This document shows, one piece after another, positions 10,065-21,266 of a stretch of 43,231 nt of DNA (position 1 is its first letter; every line of letters begins with the position of its first letter). The DNA lies in assembly GCA_003427395.1 (NCBI GenBank), contig BFEA01000184.1, positions 2,038,006 to 2,081,236 on the forward strand. The letters are read 5' to 3'. This DNA comes from Chara braunii. Its lineage: Eukaryota > Streptophyta > Charophyceae > Charales > Characeae. The position numbers and the translations under genes were made by a program. The notes beneath the pieces were generated by a model. It was not told the origin of the DNA. It was given only the letters and a program-made list of their open reading frames with translations, and searched no databases.

Positions 10065-11207
10065 CTAATTGGAGGCGGCCTTCCCTTGACCCCTAGGTTG
10101 GCCCTTCCCTCGGCCAGCCGCCTTAGTCTTGACTACTGCGGCGAGGGTGCTACCCTCAGCTACTTCCTCGCCGTCATACTTTGAATAGTCCATCAGGTCA
10201 GAGAGTTCGTCAATCTCAGTTTGAGTTCCATCAGACTCAACCATCATCAACTTTGCTCCCTTATTCTTCCACTCCTGAGGACTCTTCTTCTTCTTTGAGT
10301 CAATCTGTAAGGTGGGTTGAGCATTGCCTAGAGTGGCCTCTAAATCTAAAGCCTTCCTAGACAATGTCTCAAACGAATGATACTATGTGCGTGCCTCGCT
10401 GGCCAGCAAGTTTCTGATGTTCTCGGGCAAACATCTAACAAACGTTGTTAACAGGAAATGGTCACTGTAGGTTATGCATGGGACGAGGATCAGGCTCTCA
10501 ACAGTAGTCGTAAGCTCTCTAACTGACCTGAACTTTCGTTGGTCTAGTTTGTTAATGGCATCAGTGGCCTTTTGTGCCTTNTGTGGATTATGCCATCGAG
10601 CTTCTACCATTTCCATGAACTGGTCTAACGTCAGAGACTTAGCCCAGTCCGCCATGCGTCGCCCGTACCTGGCCTTTACAACTACTCCATCTAGCCACTT
10701 GGCTGCCTTACCCTCAAGGTAGGATGCATCAGTTACCACTTCGTCCTCAGGCAAGGTCCTCTTTGCCTTCACCCAAACCGGGACCGTTCTCAACCATGTG
10801 TTGAGTTCCTCGTCCTTTCTCTCGCCTGAGAAGGCAAGAGGCGGTTTCATCGGGGTCTTAGGATACCATTGACCTTGCGTTTGTCCAGATTGCTGAACAG
10901 GTTGTTGCGGTGATGTAGCTATCACTGCTGGACCCGAAGAAGAAGATGCAACAGTCTGTGAGGCTGCTGCAGATGTACCACTTGGCTGTGTACCAGCTTG
11001 AACTGGAAAGTGGCCTGACATCGCCGATAACGGCAACGGCGATTGTGCTGGTAGCCTATATCCTGGCCTTGTCAAAACGTCCAGGATCTGGTCCAAAGTG
11101 CTCTGCATGAAGTCCAACCTGTTGTCCACGTGCGCATGCAGTGACAGCATGTTCTTCCTCAACAGTTTCATGGGCTCATTCATTCCCGAATCATCTAAGC
11201 CCTCCAA
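10065..11207 (-). pseudogene. Gag of element B
   Basis: Two frames, 10383-11207 (274 residues) and 10065-10364 (99 residues), separated by a stop. The first has a Gln/Ser/Pro-rich N-terminal half and then a typical retrotransposon Gag core: LEGKAAKWLDG, WAKSLTLDQFMEMVEARWHNP, and FVRCLPENIRNLLASEART. The second continues toward the zinc knuckle. One codon contains an ambiguous base (10581). Confidence 0.8.
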
Positions 11208-11402
11208 CTTAGCTTTGTCAGCCTCTAGAGTTTCAAGCCTGGCTGTTCTGTTTTTTAATCTCCCTTTCTCTGTCGGTAACTTTCTTCAGATCCCTCTCTA
11301 ACTGTTCATGGATCCGTTCGACCTGTTGGAGCTCTCTAATCTCCCTTTCGCGAGGAGTCAACGGGCTGAACTGCGAGCCCGCCATTTGACTTGTAGACTG
11401 TC

Positions 11403-11688
11403 GTGATCCTACNGAACTGGAAGTGCCCGNGGACCCTGTTGGCATTCCAAACTGGGGTCCAGACGAGAACGCAACAGAAGTTGCAGCGNAGGATGCTGCT
11501 GCAGAAGACATGGCTGCTGCCCTGGCTGCTGTCTCTTATACACATCTAGATGTGTATAAGGTGATCCTACAGAACTGGAAGTGCCCGTGGACCCTGTTGG
11601 CATTCCAAACTGGGGTCCAGACGAGAACGCAACAGAAGTTGCAGCGAAGGATGCTGCTGCAGAAGACATGGCTGCTGCCCTGGCTGCT
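11403..11688. repeat. artefactual direct duplication flanking an adapter
   Basis: Bases 11403-11530 recur at 11561-11688 with only ambiguous positions differing, separated by the 32-bp adapter remnant. This is best explained by gap closing with untrimmed mate-pair reads, not by biology. Confidence 0.9.
11529..11560. other. Nextera mate-pair junction adapter remnant
   Basis: CTGTCTCTTATACACATCT followed by AGATGTGTATAAG: the Tn5 mosaic end and the start of its reverse complement, as in the Nextera mate-pair circularisation junction. It is a technical sequence left in the assembly. Confidence 0.96.
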
Positions 11689-11883
11689 GCTGCAGCCTGT
11701 TCCCTACCTGCAACGTTTGCTGCCTCTCTCGATGCTNCGAGAGCACGGGCTCTGCGTTCGGCACGAANNCGTCTTTCGTCTTCNGGTTGTANGGCCTNGA
11801 ACACNTGCGGGATCCTACGTGACNTTGCCCGTGTTAGTCTACGATCGTCAACTCTCTCCTCATCGACGTNTGACCNGTTCATG

Positions 11884-13168
11884 AATTAGGCAAACATTAT
11901 CTNTANTAGAACCCCCTAGTGNAGTCCTACCACAGCATGTGTCTGACCGGCACCTAATTTTCTAAATATGGTTGTGTNNGGNANGNCCCCTACTGTACCG
12001 ATCAAGTGGCATGTCTACAANANTCACACAGATTGTCTACATAGTCTAGATGTACTCTGATTAGTTCACTTACAGCCAGCATTAGAGANAACTGGANATG
12101 GTAGCNTACTACAGTCCTAATCTAATNTGTNTGTGAGGTGTTAGCAGTCTNTCCACCAACTAATCAAGAATACANNATGACCATGTAGCAGATGTATGAT
12201 TGATGGGTATGGTTGTGTATACAGATGAGCTTCAACTGGAACCTACCCTTCCCCTCAATCCAACATACCGGACANCATCNTTGAGCGAGCAGTGTCTTCG
12301 TGTGTGTATCGGCCCACCCNTGTGCCCANGTCAGAGCCAAGTAAGCCAGCCAGNCCACTCTTATTTACCCTCGTACGGAAACGAGCCTTACACCCGGATG
12401 ATCTGGCTGATCAGGAGGATTATTAANAGCGCCCCCATCTCTTCAGGAATTCTTTAACGTCGCAGTCNGGACGACGATCACAGCCAGAATCATTCTGAGT
12501 ACCCAACCAGAAATGTTTATAGACGGTCTGGTAAGCGTCTCATACAAGGCTGGCACACTTGGCAAAACTTCTATTTGGCGCAGCNAAGTGCCTTAATGGA
12601 CAACAGCCATCGCATGCGTGACCTACTCCCATTGGGTTGGCATGGTGACCGTGACCCAGTGCTTCGACCAGGGCCCTTCAGAGGCACCGCCCTTTCTCCT
12701 TCCAGATGCTTCCGTGAAGATTGTCGTCTCTCAAGGTAGCGCGCTCACGACACCTCACCAAGGAGAGGACTCTCAAGTTGGACTCACTTCCTCACGGTAA
12801 GAAGAGATTNAGAANGTAGATAAGGTAAGGGATCAACATACCTGGAGATAGCTGCCCCCAACCACAGATTTTCTCACCAATTGAGCTGATGTTGCATTTG
12901 ATGACCGGTCATGACCTCGGTACCACCCACAATGCAATGCAGTGCCACCTTAGTCCAATGCCACATAAGCATGCTCTCATCATCAATCAAACATTCCGCT
13001 GTAACCCACGGCATACACTGCCGTAATAGCCTTCTGGTGCACCCCTCTCTACCCAGGGCGTGCACCTAACGTGGCCTGACGTCACAAGTACCCACTGCGA
13101 AGAAGCATCGTCAACGCACCAAGTCTGTATAACGCCAGCATGCCGAAGGTAAATGGCGAATCGTACCA
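11884..13168 (-). other. element B leader, no gene
   Basis: About 1.3 kb between gag and the primer-binding site, with many scattered ambiguous bases up to about 12815. No conserved ORF. It corresponds in position to the long leaders of elements A and C. Confidence 0.5.
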
Positions 13169-13182
13169 GCTCTGATACCAAA
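13169..13182 (-). other. primer-binding site, element B
   Basis: Minus-strand TTTGGTATCAGAGC lies two bases after an LTR end reading ...CCTTGCA. It is the same Met-tRNA-like primer site as in A and C. Confidence 0.85.
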
Positions 13183-13183
13183 T

Positions 13184-14228
13184 TGCAAGGAACATGAATA
13201 TGGACGAAGCACAGAAATCCAGAATGCAATATCACACTGAAGTCCAAGTAGTCAAGGCCAAAGCAGATAGCACAATGGAACCGAGTAACCATCCAATTAA
13301 GAATGATACAGAAGAATAGTGAGTCAATGTCCATGCCCAACAGGGCAACACCAACAGCATAACCCAATGTAGCTCTCTCTTATGAATGGCGCCAGGCGCC
13401 CTATCTACTCTACAGCCTAGCCTACAACTACAGCAATGAAAGCAACCAGACAACTTGACTACCAGCGAGTGATGATGTCAACACCAATGCCGACCTCCAC
13501 CTCCTCCAGGTACGTGTCCTCTTCACCCACACAACGCTCTTCACCTCCGAAGAACCACCTTCGCCCTTCACCTCTCCTGCACCCTCATGCGGCCCGGCTA
13601 TGGCCGCCAGTGCCTTGCATGCAGGCAGCGCCCTACCGCCTAGCGCTAGCCTGCTTCACCTTAGCGCAGCGCAGCTCTGCACTGCGCAGCACACATGCAT
13701 CTGCGCAGCGTGCCTGCAATGCCAGCATTGGCCAAGATCCCTGCCCACTCGCCCTGCTTGCCTATATGCCAGTGCAGCGTGTGGGCGGCCTCCCTTCAGC
13801 CTGTGACCGGGGCCCAGAGGCTGAACCCAGCCCGATACAGTTGGGCCCTGGGGCAATGCAGTTGCGCCTCCTTCATCAAGGCCTGCGGCCAGATTCAGAT
13901 AGTGGGCCGATTTCCCTTTGGCATTTTCGGCCTCTATACCCAGCATGCATTGTCGGCCTAACGTTCAAGTNCCCAGGGCCTAACTAACTCAGAGGCCCTG
14001 GGTTTTCAGCATTTGCTGAAATCCGAGACTCGGTGCACTCCAACCAACTGGCGTGCTGCAACTGTATGAACCCCACTTCGTGAAATGTTGGCACAAAGGG
14101 CTCTTGTTGATTTGCTGGCCCGCCTTCACTTAGGGCGGGCACGAGGCTTGCTGGGGCCTTAGCCCAGAACATGTACATCATGGCAAGGCCCCTACTTGAG
14201 GGCTCAATCCTCACAGATGTATTTGGAC
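13184..14228 (-). repeat. 5' LTR of element B (outer end not determined)
   Basis: The LTR 3' end is fixed by the primer-binding site (on the plus strand it starts TGCAAGGAACATG). A possible TATA box is minus-strand TATAGAGG at about 13931-13938. The LTR is followed or interrupted by a hAT-like insertion at 14229, and its sequence may resume at 14967. Without a 3' LTR for comparison the outer end is unknown. Confidence 0.6.
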
Positions 14229-14958
14229 CATACTTGCAAGCGCACGCCAGGCGGGCGGTTCCCTACGTGCGGCGCACGCGCCCAACCGATCCCGTGCGGT
14301 GCACGACGTGTGCGGGTAACGACCTAACACCCCCCTCAGAAGAAAAAAAAGAAGGTCGGGGTCGAAACGGTGCATTTGAGGCCCNCCACCAAAATTATTA
14401 GCGGGATGAAAAAAAAATTACAGGAGTGCTCCCTCACCTTGCTCTTCCTCCCCTTCCTCATCCTCCATGTCTCCTCCTCCCTTCTCCTTTCCGTCTCCTC
14501 CGACTCGTCCTCCTTCTGTTCGTCCTCCTCCTCCTGCCCTTCCTCATCCTCCTTGTCTCCTCCTCCTCCTCGTACTTCCTCATCTTCCATGCCTCCTCGT
14601 CTCCTGCCCTTCCTCGTGTCCTCCCCTTCCTTGCCGTTCATGTCTCGTCCTCCTCCCACTCGTCCTCCTCCTCCTGCCCTTCCTCTTTTCCCTCCGTCCA
14701 TCTCTCCTCCTCCTCCTCCTCGTCCTCGCTATCCTCGTCGTCCTCCTTGTCCACATCCTCCTCCTCCTCTCCATATCCCCCCGTCCTCGCCATATCCCCA
14801 TCTTCCTGTCATACTCCCCCCGTCCTCCCTCCCCCCGTCCTCCCTCCCCCAAAAAGATAAAACAATAGTAATAATAATAAAAAACCTGCACGATTCTGCA
14901 CAGGCACCACCCGCACGGAACTCTGCACGAATGTGCGGCTCGTGCGGTTGCAAGTATG
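14229..14958. mobile_element. non-autonomous hAT-like element, copy 2 (730 bp)
   Basis: Bounded by a perfect 8-bp target duplication ATTTGGAC (14221-14228 and 14959-14966). The ends are inverted repeats CATACTTGCAAGCGCACG / CATACTTGCAACCGCACG. The first 9 bases match the ends of the 22961-24263 element, defining one family. Eight-bp duplications and CA...TG ends fit the hAT superfamily. No transposase is encoded. Subterminal regions are rich in GTGCGC/GCGCAC words, a likely transposase-binding array. The middle is a polypyrimidine tract. Confidence 0.85.
14440..14860. repeat. polypyrimidine (CTC/TCC) tract
   Basis: About 420 bp almost entirely C and T, built of CTCCTC, CGTCCTC and CCTCGTC words. 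It lies wholly inside hAT-like copy 2. Long Ser/Pro/Leu ORFs on plus and Arg/Glu/Gly ORFs on minus are composition artefacts. Confidence 0.9.
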
Positions 14959-15059
14959 ATTTGGACCAGTAACGAAAAAGTTGCCAAGAACGTTGGACTC
15001 GAAGAAAGATCCAGCGAACTCCGAAAGCTACTCCGAATAGGGTTTTATTCTTTTTTTTT

Positions 15060-15190
15060 CCTTTTTTTTTCATGTTTGTATTATGACCCTGCATAGTTTG
15101 CTCTTGAGTTTTTTGTTTTTGTTTTTTTCTCCTTTGTTCCGTTTTTTGATGTTTGTATTATGACCCTGCATAGTTTGTTCGGAAAATTTT
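15060..15190. repeat. 27-bp direct repeat in T-rich DNA
   Basis: TGTTTGTATTATGACCCTGC plus ATAGTTT occurs at about 15074-15100 and again at about 15151-15177, separated by a T-rich spacer. It is a small tandem duplication of about 77 bp in non-coding DNA. Confidence 0.8.
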
Positions 15191-16534
15191 TGACAATGTT
15201 GCTTGTAGTGATGCGGGGAAAAAACCCGAATTTTCGGCCTTCCATTAACCGCTGAGGGAGGGTTGTCAGGAAGGGGACGTGAGGGCCGCGGAGGTGCTGA
15301 GGGCCACCCTGCTGTGGGTCATATGGTGCTGTACGAATGAGGAAGTGAGAGGTGGATCGAACAGTTCGGCGAGTAAAGTCATGGCATAAACCAAAGAAAA
15401 TCTTAGGGTAGCAATCCAGCCTGATTTTGACGAAGAAAAACGAAGGCTGGCCTGGCAAAGGCCAGGATAAGACATCAGTCTATTGAGGCCTTTGGATCAT
15501 GGCGAAGGCGGGCGCAGCGCCACCGGGAACGCTGCGTCCGCCCATGTCAAAACAACGGGTGCACTAACACGAAGCCGCGATGGCTCTTTCACCAGGGCAT
15601 GGCGGGCCAATACCGTGTGTGGTGATGGCGCTTCTTAGAGACTTCCGTGGATGTGGAGACAAGAGGGGTGTGTGGTTTGAGTAACCGTGTGGGGGAGGGT
15701 GCCATGTGGCATAGGGTTACGAGGGCACTGTCTTTGTCTTTTGTGTTGAATCCTTGTTTTTCGCTTCTCCGGTTCTTTGCTGTCATGGGTCGTTGGATTT
15801 GGACTGAATTCTTTGTGAAGCTGTGTTGATGGGCTTGACATGGTCATTCACAATGCAACTGCGTTCAGGGAGTAACAAGGAGGCGGGGGCGTCCCACTAA
15901 TCTCTTCTGATTGGTGCACTTTGCCGTAGGGCTATACTAGCACCGACTGTGGGGAGGAGGAGTGGCTCCTTCTATAGGAAGAGGCAGGGGCTGGGTCTGG
16001 TCTGGACAGCGGTTGGGCAGCTGGACAAGGGGACTCCGGGAGCTGAGCGGTGTGTGATAGTCTGCAGCGATTGGTGACTTCAAATGGAGTTCAAGGCGGC
16101 GTCGTGTAGCAACGGGAGCTCTAAGTGCAGCATTTTTTTCAAAATTTAACCTCGAGTACTACTCCGATAGATGATTTGATTGTTAGGGATGTCTAATTGG
16201 TGGTGTTGCTTGAAGTTTGTTTTGTAAATCGAAACCTAGTCTATTTCATGATATCTTATTGGATCATGAATTGAATGTTGCAGATCTCAACATTCGACGT
16301 ACGATCTGTAAATCTGATTCTTGTCTGATTCTCAATTCGTAATTCTCTTTTTCATAGATTGATGGTCAAAGTTTACAATCGACTTCTTTGTTTTGTACTC
16401 ATATAATCATCTAAATTAGTCTTCAGATTACAACATCTGGTAAATATTTTGTGCGACTTTCTGTATCCTTGGATTTGAAAATACAGTAGTTGGTTCCCAC
16501 CACCCAATGAGTCAGGGAGACAACTCCATGAACA
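15191..16534. other. no recognisable gene
   Basis: About 1.3 kb between hAT-like copy 2 and element C. Short ORFs only, with no family motifs, no tRNA-like fold noticed and no repeated ends. It may include the outer part of the element B LTR or older flanking DNA. Confidence 0.5.
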
Positions 16535-16539
16535 CCCAT

Positions 16540-17595
16540 TGCAGTAACCCTGTACAGAAGTAGCCTGTGGCCCAGAACTCAGCCCCAGGCAACGCAAACA
16601 TGAGTTGGTCTGCGCTGGGCTGTGTGACCAAGACACGCCCAGGCCCGAGTCTGTCACGTTTGGCTGTGTGACCGAACGCTGCACACAGGAAATTCAAGGG
16701 TCAAAGTCAACTGTAGAGTCAAAGTTACCGCACCCAGGCCCTTGGTTGGATACACTCACTTGTTGTGTGCAGGTACCCAGACAAGCATCCAGGCCGGAGA
16801 GAATTCGGTTTCGGACCAATCTGGGCCTTAGTTTGCATCGAAATCAGGACGGCTGAGGGTGGTAGCATCCGGGGCCCAGACCCCGAGTCAACGCTACATA
16901 AGCGCTGACTTTCCTGGCTTTGACATTCATTCTGTCTTACGTCGATGCTGTCTTCACGCGTTGACGACGACTCTGGCTCGACGCAGCGAAGCTGGCTAAG
17001 CGTGGGCTCTGTGCTGGCATTGTGTCTACGGCGACGCGCTGCTGTTCCGGCATGGTGGCTGGCTTGCACCTGTCTTCTTGGCATGCTGACGTGGCAACTG
17101 CCATGCGCTGTCACTGACGTGGCTGCTGCCACATGTACTAATGGTGGCTGATGTGAGAGCTGCCACGTATACCACTGGTTGACGAGGCCAAGCTATGTGA
17201 CTTGTGTTGTTGTTCTGACTATCGTCATTCAGGAGAAGATCAAGACTGTGGAGAGATCGTGGATGCTTGCGTGGTTGTCTTCATGCCGACATTGCTCCAA
17301 CGCTGATGAGGGACTGATTAGACGTGCCACGTGGCACATTGAGGTTACTTCAGATACTCGTTCAGATCATTGATTATTGAGGTGGTGATTGTGGAGGGAC
17401 CCCGAAGAGCCAGTGGGCATTGTTTTTATCTTCCCCCACTCTAAGTCTTTTCTCCCTCCCATCTACCTCGTATGTGTATGTCTTCTTTCTCTTGGATATC
17501 TGGAAACGAATACGATTATTGATAATCATCAGCTGGTTGACATTCATCTAGACTTGCATTGTTGACGACTGTCTTCACGATCTGGGTTCATTTCA
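16540..17595 (+). repeat. 5' LTR of element C (1056 bp)
   Basis: Begins TGCAGTAACC and ends GTTCATTTCA, immediately before the primer-binding site. It is a direct repeat of 25493-26548. It contains TGACGTGGC(A/T) at 17087 and 17115 and the palindrome GTGCCACGTGGCAC at 17324-17337. ACATAAG at about 16897 is a possible TATA-like site. Confidence 0.95.
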
Positions 17596-17598
17596 ATT

Positions 17599-17610
17599 TG
17601 GTATCGGAGC
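17599..17610 (+). other. primer-binding site, element C
   Basis: TGGTATCGGAGC begins three bases after the 5' LTR. It differs from the A and B sites (GGTATCAGAGC) at one base, A to G. Confidence 0.85.
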
Positions 17611-17790
17611 AGTTCTCCTGACGACGAGGACAGTCACACGTGCGCACGCGCCAGGTGGCGCGCAGGTAAGTGGGCATGCACACGTGTGCTGAGGTAGTGA
17701 TGACTTGACAAGAAGTTACCGTCGGAGTTGCTGACGGGGTAGAGACTTCACTGGTGACTCAGTGGTGAGAGAAGATCCTGATGTGGCTGC

Positions 17791-18240
17791 TGACGTGGCA
17801 GTAGGGACCGCGACCGAGAGTTACCGTGTGCCAGCTTGGATCGCGATAGTGAAGTGGCATCACGATCCCTTGCTGACGTGGCATACCATGTGCCGCGTCT
17901 GAAGACCTGGTTGTTGGTGATTGCTGACGTGGCACTCTCACGCTGCATTAGCAGCTTATGCACGACCAGGTCTGTTACGAAAGCTGAAATGGCCTTTGGG
18001 AAGGTCAGGACTGATTGCTGACGTGGCAGAGGAAAGTCATCACACTTGTCTTCTTAAGGTGTTGATTTCCTGCTAACGTGGCATCGGTCTCCATTGGCTG
18101 ACGTGGCATTGTCCGATTGGCTGGAACGGCGACGGTATCACGATATGACGTGTGGAAGTGGCACGTGGGAAGGACGGAGCACATATTTGTTGTCGTGGCA
18201 TCCCTTTACTGATTGACTGGACACTAGTGCTAACGTGGCA
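17791..18240 (+). promoter_or_regulatory. array of TGACGTGGCA motifs in the element C leader
   Basis: The exact 10-mer TGACGTGGCA occurs at 17791, 17874, 17925, 18019 and 18099. One-base variants are at 18074 and 18231 (TAACGTGGCA) and 18191 (TGTCGTGGCA). All are on the sense strand. The same 10-mer occurs in the LTR at 17087 and 26040. The ACGT core with TGACGTGG is a known bZIP-type site (hybrid C/G-box, also used in plant unfolded-protein-response elements). An enhancer role is inferred. Confidence 0.65.
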
Positions 18241-18804
18241 GGATCTGCTATGTTAGCACTCCAAGGATGACACGCGGCAGGCAGGTGGCTGCCAAGTAAG
18301 AGAAGCACTCCAAAGACGACGGTGGTACGGCTGATTGAACAACTAAAACAGCTGTAGTTCTAGCTGTCAAGGAGGGTGCATTATCGCATTGACACCTAGA
18401 TGACTCGACATAAAGAAGAAGGGTGCTGACAAATTGATTGTTGTTGTTATTGGCATACTTACTTTGTCATTTGCTGTGTTGTGGTGCTGTGCGTACTTAC
18501 TTGTGTGTTGTATCTGATCACACGGGCCTGAAGTGGTACATGTACACTCTCGAATAGGACGTCATCACACAGACAAAAGAACAACAAAAGTTAGAAGTAG
18601 AAATAGTTGTAATTATTTTCTCCTTCGGTCATCGAAATCCTTTCTGTTGTAGAATAGTGCGGCCGTGGAATCCATTGCTGTTTATTGATTATTTATTGTG
18701 CGGCAGACGCACGTCACGATGTCTTTTCTCTGGAATTCTCCAAAATTGTCGGTGCTTACTCGTTTTATTCATTTTCTCTTTTATCCAGTCTCACTCATCT
18801 TCGG
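18241..18804 (+). other. element C leader between motif array and gag, no gene
   Basis: About 560 bp of leader without a conserved ORF. It ends where gag-like coding begins near 18805. Confidence 0.5.
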
Positions 18805-20530
18805 TATTGATGAGGAGACCCATGACCTTCGAACCAGACATCAAGTGGATGAGCGGAAGAATGTTTGAATGCCCACTTAGACCAATTGATTTCTGACCTT
18901 CGTGGTGCAGGTGCCGAAGTCGAGGCATATGTGCGAGAAAAGTTTGACTTGAAGGCAACACGAGTTGTTATCGAACAGTCTAAATTAGGCACCGACATCA
19001 TACAGATTCAGGATGTACTAATCAAGTGTCGACAGACATTTGACGAGTATGTCATTGAGCAGGTTAGGAAGATTGTAGACCAGAAAGAAGAGAAAAAAAT
19101 AACTGTCTGAAGAAACTGTGGATGAAAATACCAGACAGTTAGAAGAAGCACTTGAGAAAGAGAAGAAAAAGAAAGAAGAATTGAGGAAGAAAAAAAGTGA
19201 ATAACAAGAACAGAAAATCAAAGAAATCAGACAAACTGTTGTCAAGACCGAAAGGGAAGAGCAGGAAATTTCTTTGGCTCAGCTTGTGACTTACCTTGCC
19301 TACCTTGAAATGAAAATTGATCAGTATGGTGAACAGATACAGGCACAGATTGATGATGTGGCCGCAGGACTACAGACAATCACAAATCTGGTCAAAGGAA
19401 AGTACTAGGTGGTTGAGGAAGTCAAAATTGAAAAAGAAGAAAAAACAACGAAATTATTAGGAGATGCCATGAAGTCTCTTGATGTAGAGACTCAGAAATC
19501 GGAAGAGAAAAAAGGAGAACCTTCGAGTCCGCCGAAGTCTCCAAACGGGCAAAAAAAACACACCACACAACGTGAAAAACCCAAGAAGAAGGAAAAAGTA
19601 AAAATGAAATTGCCTTTCACGTTCTGCAACAAGAAAGATGAAAATTTATTGTTGTAGATTACCGAGATACAAACGTACTGCGGGACGGCTCCTGTTGAAC
19701 CCGAGTCCCAGGTTGCTTTCTCTACCTCTTGTCCCGAGGGAGAAGCTAAGGAATGGGTATTGGCAAAGCCAACGCAGCGGGGTTCGATGACTTTGGGTTG
19801 TGGGCTGGAACATTGAACCTTAAGCAGTTCCTTGGCAAGATCAAGGAACGCTTCTTGGACAAAACAACGGCCAACAAGGCCTTTGACCAGATCACCACAA
19901 TTGGTCAGAAACATTGAACCTTTGTGAAATCGCTGTCTAGGGAAGTTGATCGGTTGCTGCAGGTTCCTGGACTGAACCTGCAAGACAACCAAGTCTTGTA
20001 TATTTATTCCCGTGCTCAGTCCGAGCTCATCCGTGGACAACTTGTGGCAGAGTCTAAGTGAGGCAAGTATAATTACAGGCAGTTTCGGGATTTTGCTCTC
20101 CAACGAGAACAAATGACTTCTAAGGTTAAGAACTCGTATGCGTCTGTTGTAAAGTTTGGTGGTGGTGCAGGTGCAGGAAAGCGGATACTTTGGCGCCAAA
20201 AGCGCTAGGACCACACCCTCGTCGTCTTTGATGACGATATTGTGGAGAAGTGGCCATTGAAGGTCGAGGGTGTGGCGAGTAGTAGTGATTCCGGGAAGGG
20301 GGAAGTCACTGCTGCTGTGGTCAACAAGGGAGGACCACGACCGCCAGTAGAGAAGAAGAAGCCACGCTCATTTCCAGAGCATCCCGAGATAGCGGTCGGG
20401 AAACCATGAGAAAAGATGGGCCTGTCACAGGAAACGTGGCAGGAAAGAATGGATAATGCACAGTGTCCGAAGTGTGGTACCGCAGGGCATGAGATTGCAT
20501 GGTACCCACTTATCCGTAACCCAAAAGCGA
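18805..20530 (+). pseudogene. Gag remnant of element C
   Basis: Coding traces in changing frames. A Lys/Glu-rich coiled-coil stretch (about 19080-19660) matches the charged Gag N-terminal segments of A and B. Capsid-like sequence follows in broken frames. The zinc knuckle at about 20461-20502 reads CPKCGTAGHEIAWY, so the fourth ligand Cys is replaced by Tyr (TAC for TGC). Many stops; no functional Gag could be made. Confidence 0.65.
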
Positions 20531-20573
20531 GCCGCCTGTAGGAGTAGCATCTGCTCCTACCGAGTCTAAGGGT

Positions 20574-21116
20574 TTGAACCAAGATGAAGGTAAGGCGCCT
20601 ACTAACCCTTCTAACCCTTTGACTCGTATGACAGAGGATAGTTCTTCTTCGCCCCATCGTCCGAAACACCCTGAACCTGTCTTATGTACTGTCTCTCTGG
20701 TCGACTCTCTTGACGAGCTTGGTAACGAGTTGCTAGCATTACGAAGCTCGTGGGCTAAGAAATCGAAGTCTAAGCGTGACCTACTACTCGCGGATGTAGA
20801 GATTGCACATACATGTGTAGGTGCACTGTTCGACTCAGGATCAACGCGATCCTACGTATCTGAGAAGGCAATTCGCAAGTTGCATCTCGGAATGAAGGTA
20901 AAAGATTTGTCTCGACCTATCACGTCTATTCTCGCTGACAGACGCACGATCACTATCTCGCAATGTGTTGATCGTGTCAAATGTCGATTTCGCACCAAGG
21001 AAGGGAATGAAATTTTTCATGAGGTATCCTTCCTTGTAGAAAAAAATTTACCCTTTGACTTGATTCTGGGAATGGACTGGCATGAGGAAGCCAACCAAGA
21101 TATCAAGTTCAAATAA
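20574..21116 (+). pseudogene. aspartic protease of element C
   Basis: A 180-residue frame with the active site at residues 87-89 (ALFDSGSTRSYVS) and LPFDLILGMDWH near residue 165. Both blocks match the protease of element A closely. The catalytic triad is intact, but the frame is cut off from RT by a stop at 21114-21116. Confidence 0.83.
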
Positions 21117-21266
21117 AAGATTGTGCAATTGCGTGACGCACAATCTGATTTGAAACCAATCAAACTGTACCATAAGTCTGACTCTAACTCTAGTTTGTCT
21201 TTCTGTTGTATGAGTTATCCAACATTTCGATCCATGGTTTCAAAGAAAACGTTGGAATAGGAAGTA

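Larger units (their letters stand above)
11208..11883 (-). pseudogene. Gag N-terminal region of element B, disrupted by assembly artefact
   Basis: The minus strand encodes a charged stretch rich in Glu, Gln and Arg (frame 11233-11511) and an Ala-rich helix followed by an Arg-rich tail (frame 11409-11882). The region contains ambiguous bases and an artefactual 126-128 bp duplication around an adapter remnant, so the true frame cannot be read here. Position before the capsid core suggests the Gag N-terminus. Confidence 0.5.
7812..13183 (-). mobile_element. Ty3/gypsy element B internal region, 3' truncated
   Basis: On the minus strand: primer-binding site (13182-13169), leader, gag with zinc knuckle, protease, RT and RNase H up to a KVAD block at 7812, where the element stops at the element A LTR remnant. 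Integrase and 3' LTR are absent. One deletion removing the B integrase and 3' LTR together with most of the A 5' LTR explains the junction. The right half contains many ambiguous bases. Confidence 0.85.

Noticed and set aside
14301-14345. Minus-strand GAGGGGGG followed by TGTTAGG looked like a polypurine tract and LTR start for element B.
   Set aside because: It lies inside the hAT-like element 14229-14958, whose 8-bp duplication and inverted ends are perfect, so it cannot be the LTR edge.
14336-15094. Long open frames (100-200 residues) rich in Ser/Pro/Leu or Arg/Glu/Gly.
   Set aside because: They exist in several frames on both strands because the sequence is a polypyrimidine tract without stops; no domain is recognisable.
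15191-16534. A host gene between hAT-like copy 2 and element C.
   Set aside because: Only short ORFs without family motifs or convincing splice patterns were found.
7750-17610. GGTATC(A/G)GAGC sequences as possible tRNA gene ends.
   Set aside because: They lack tRNA arms and sit two to three bases from LTR ends, so they are primer-binding sites.
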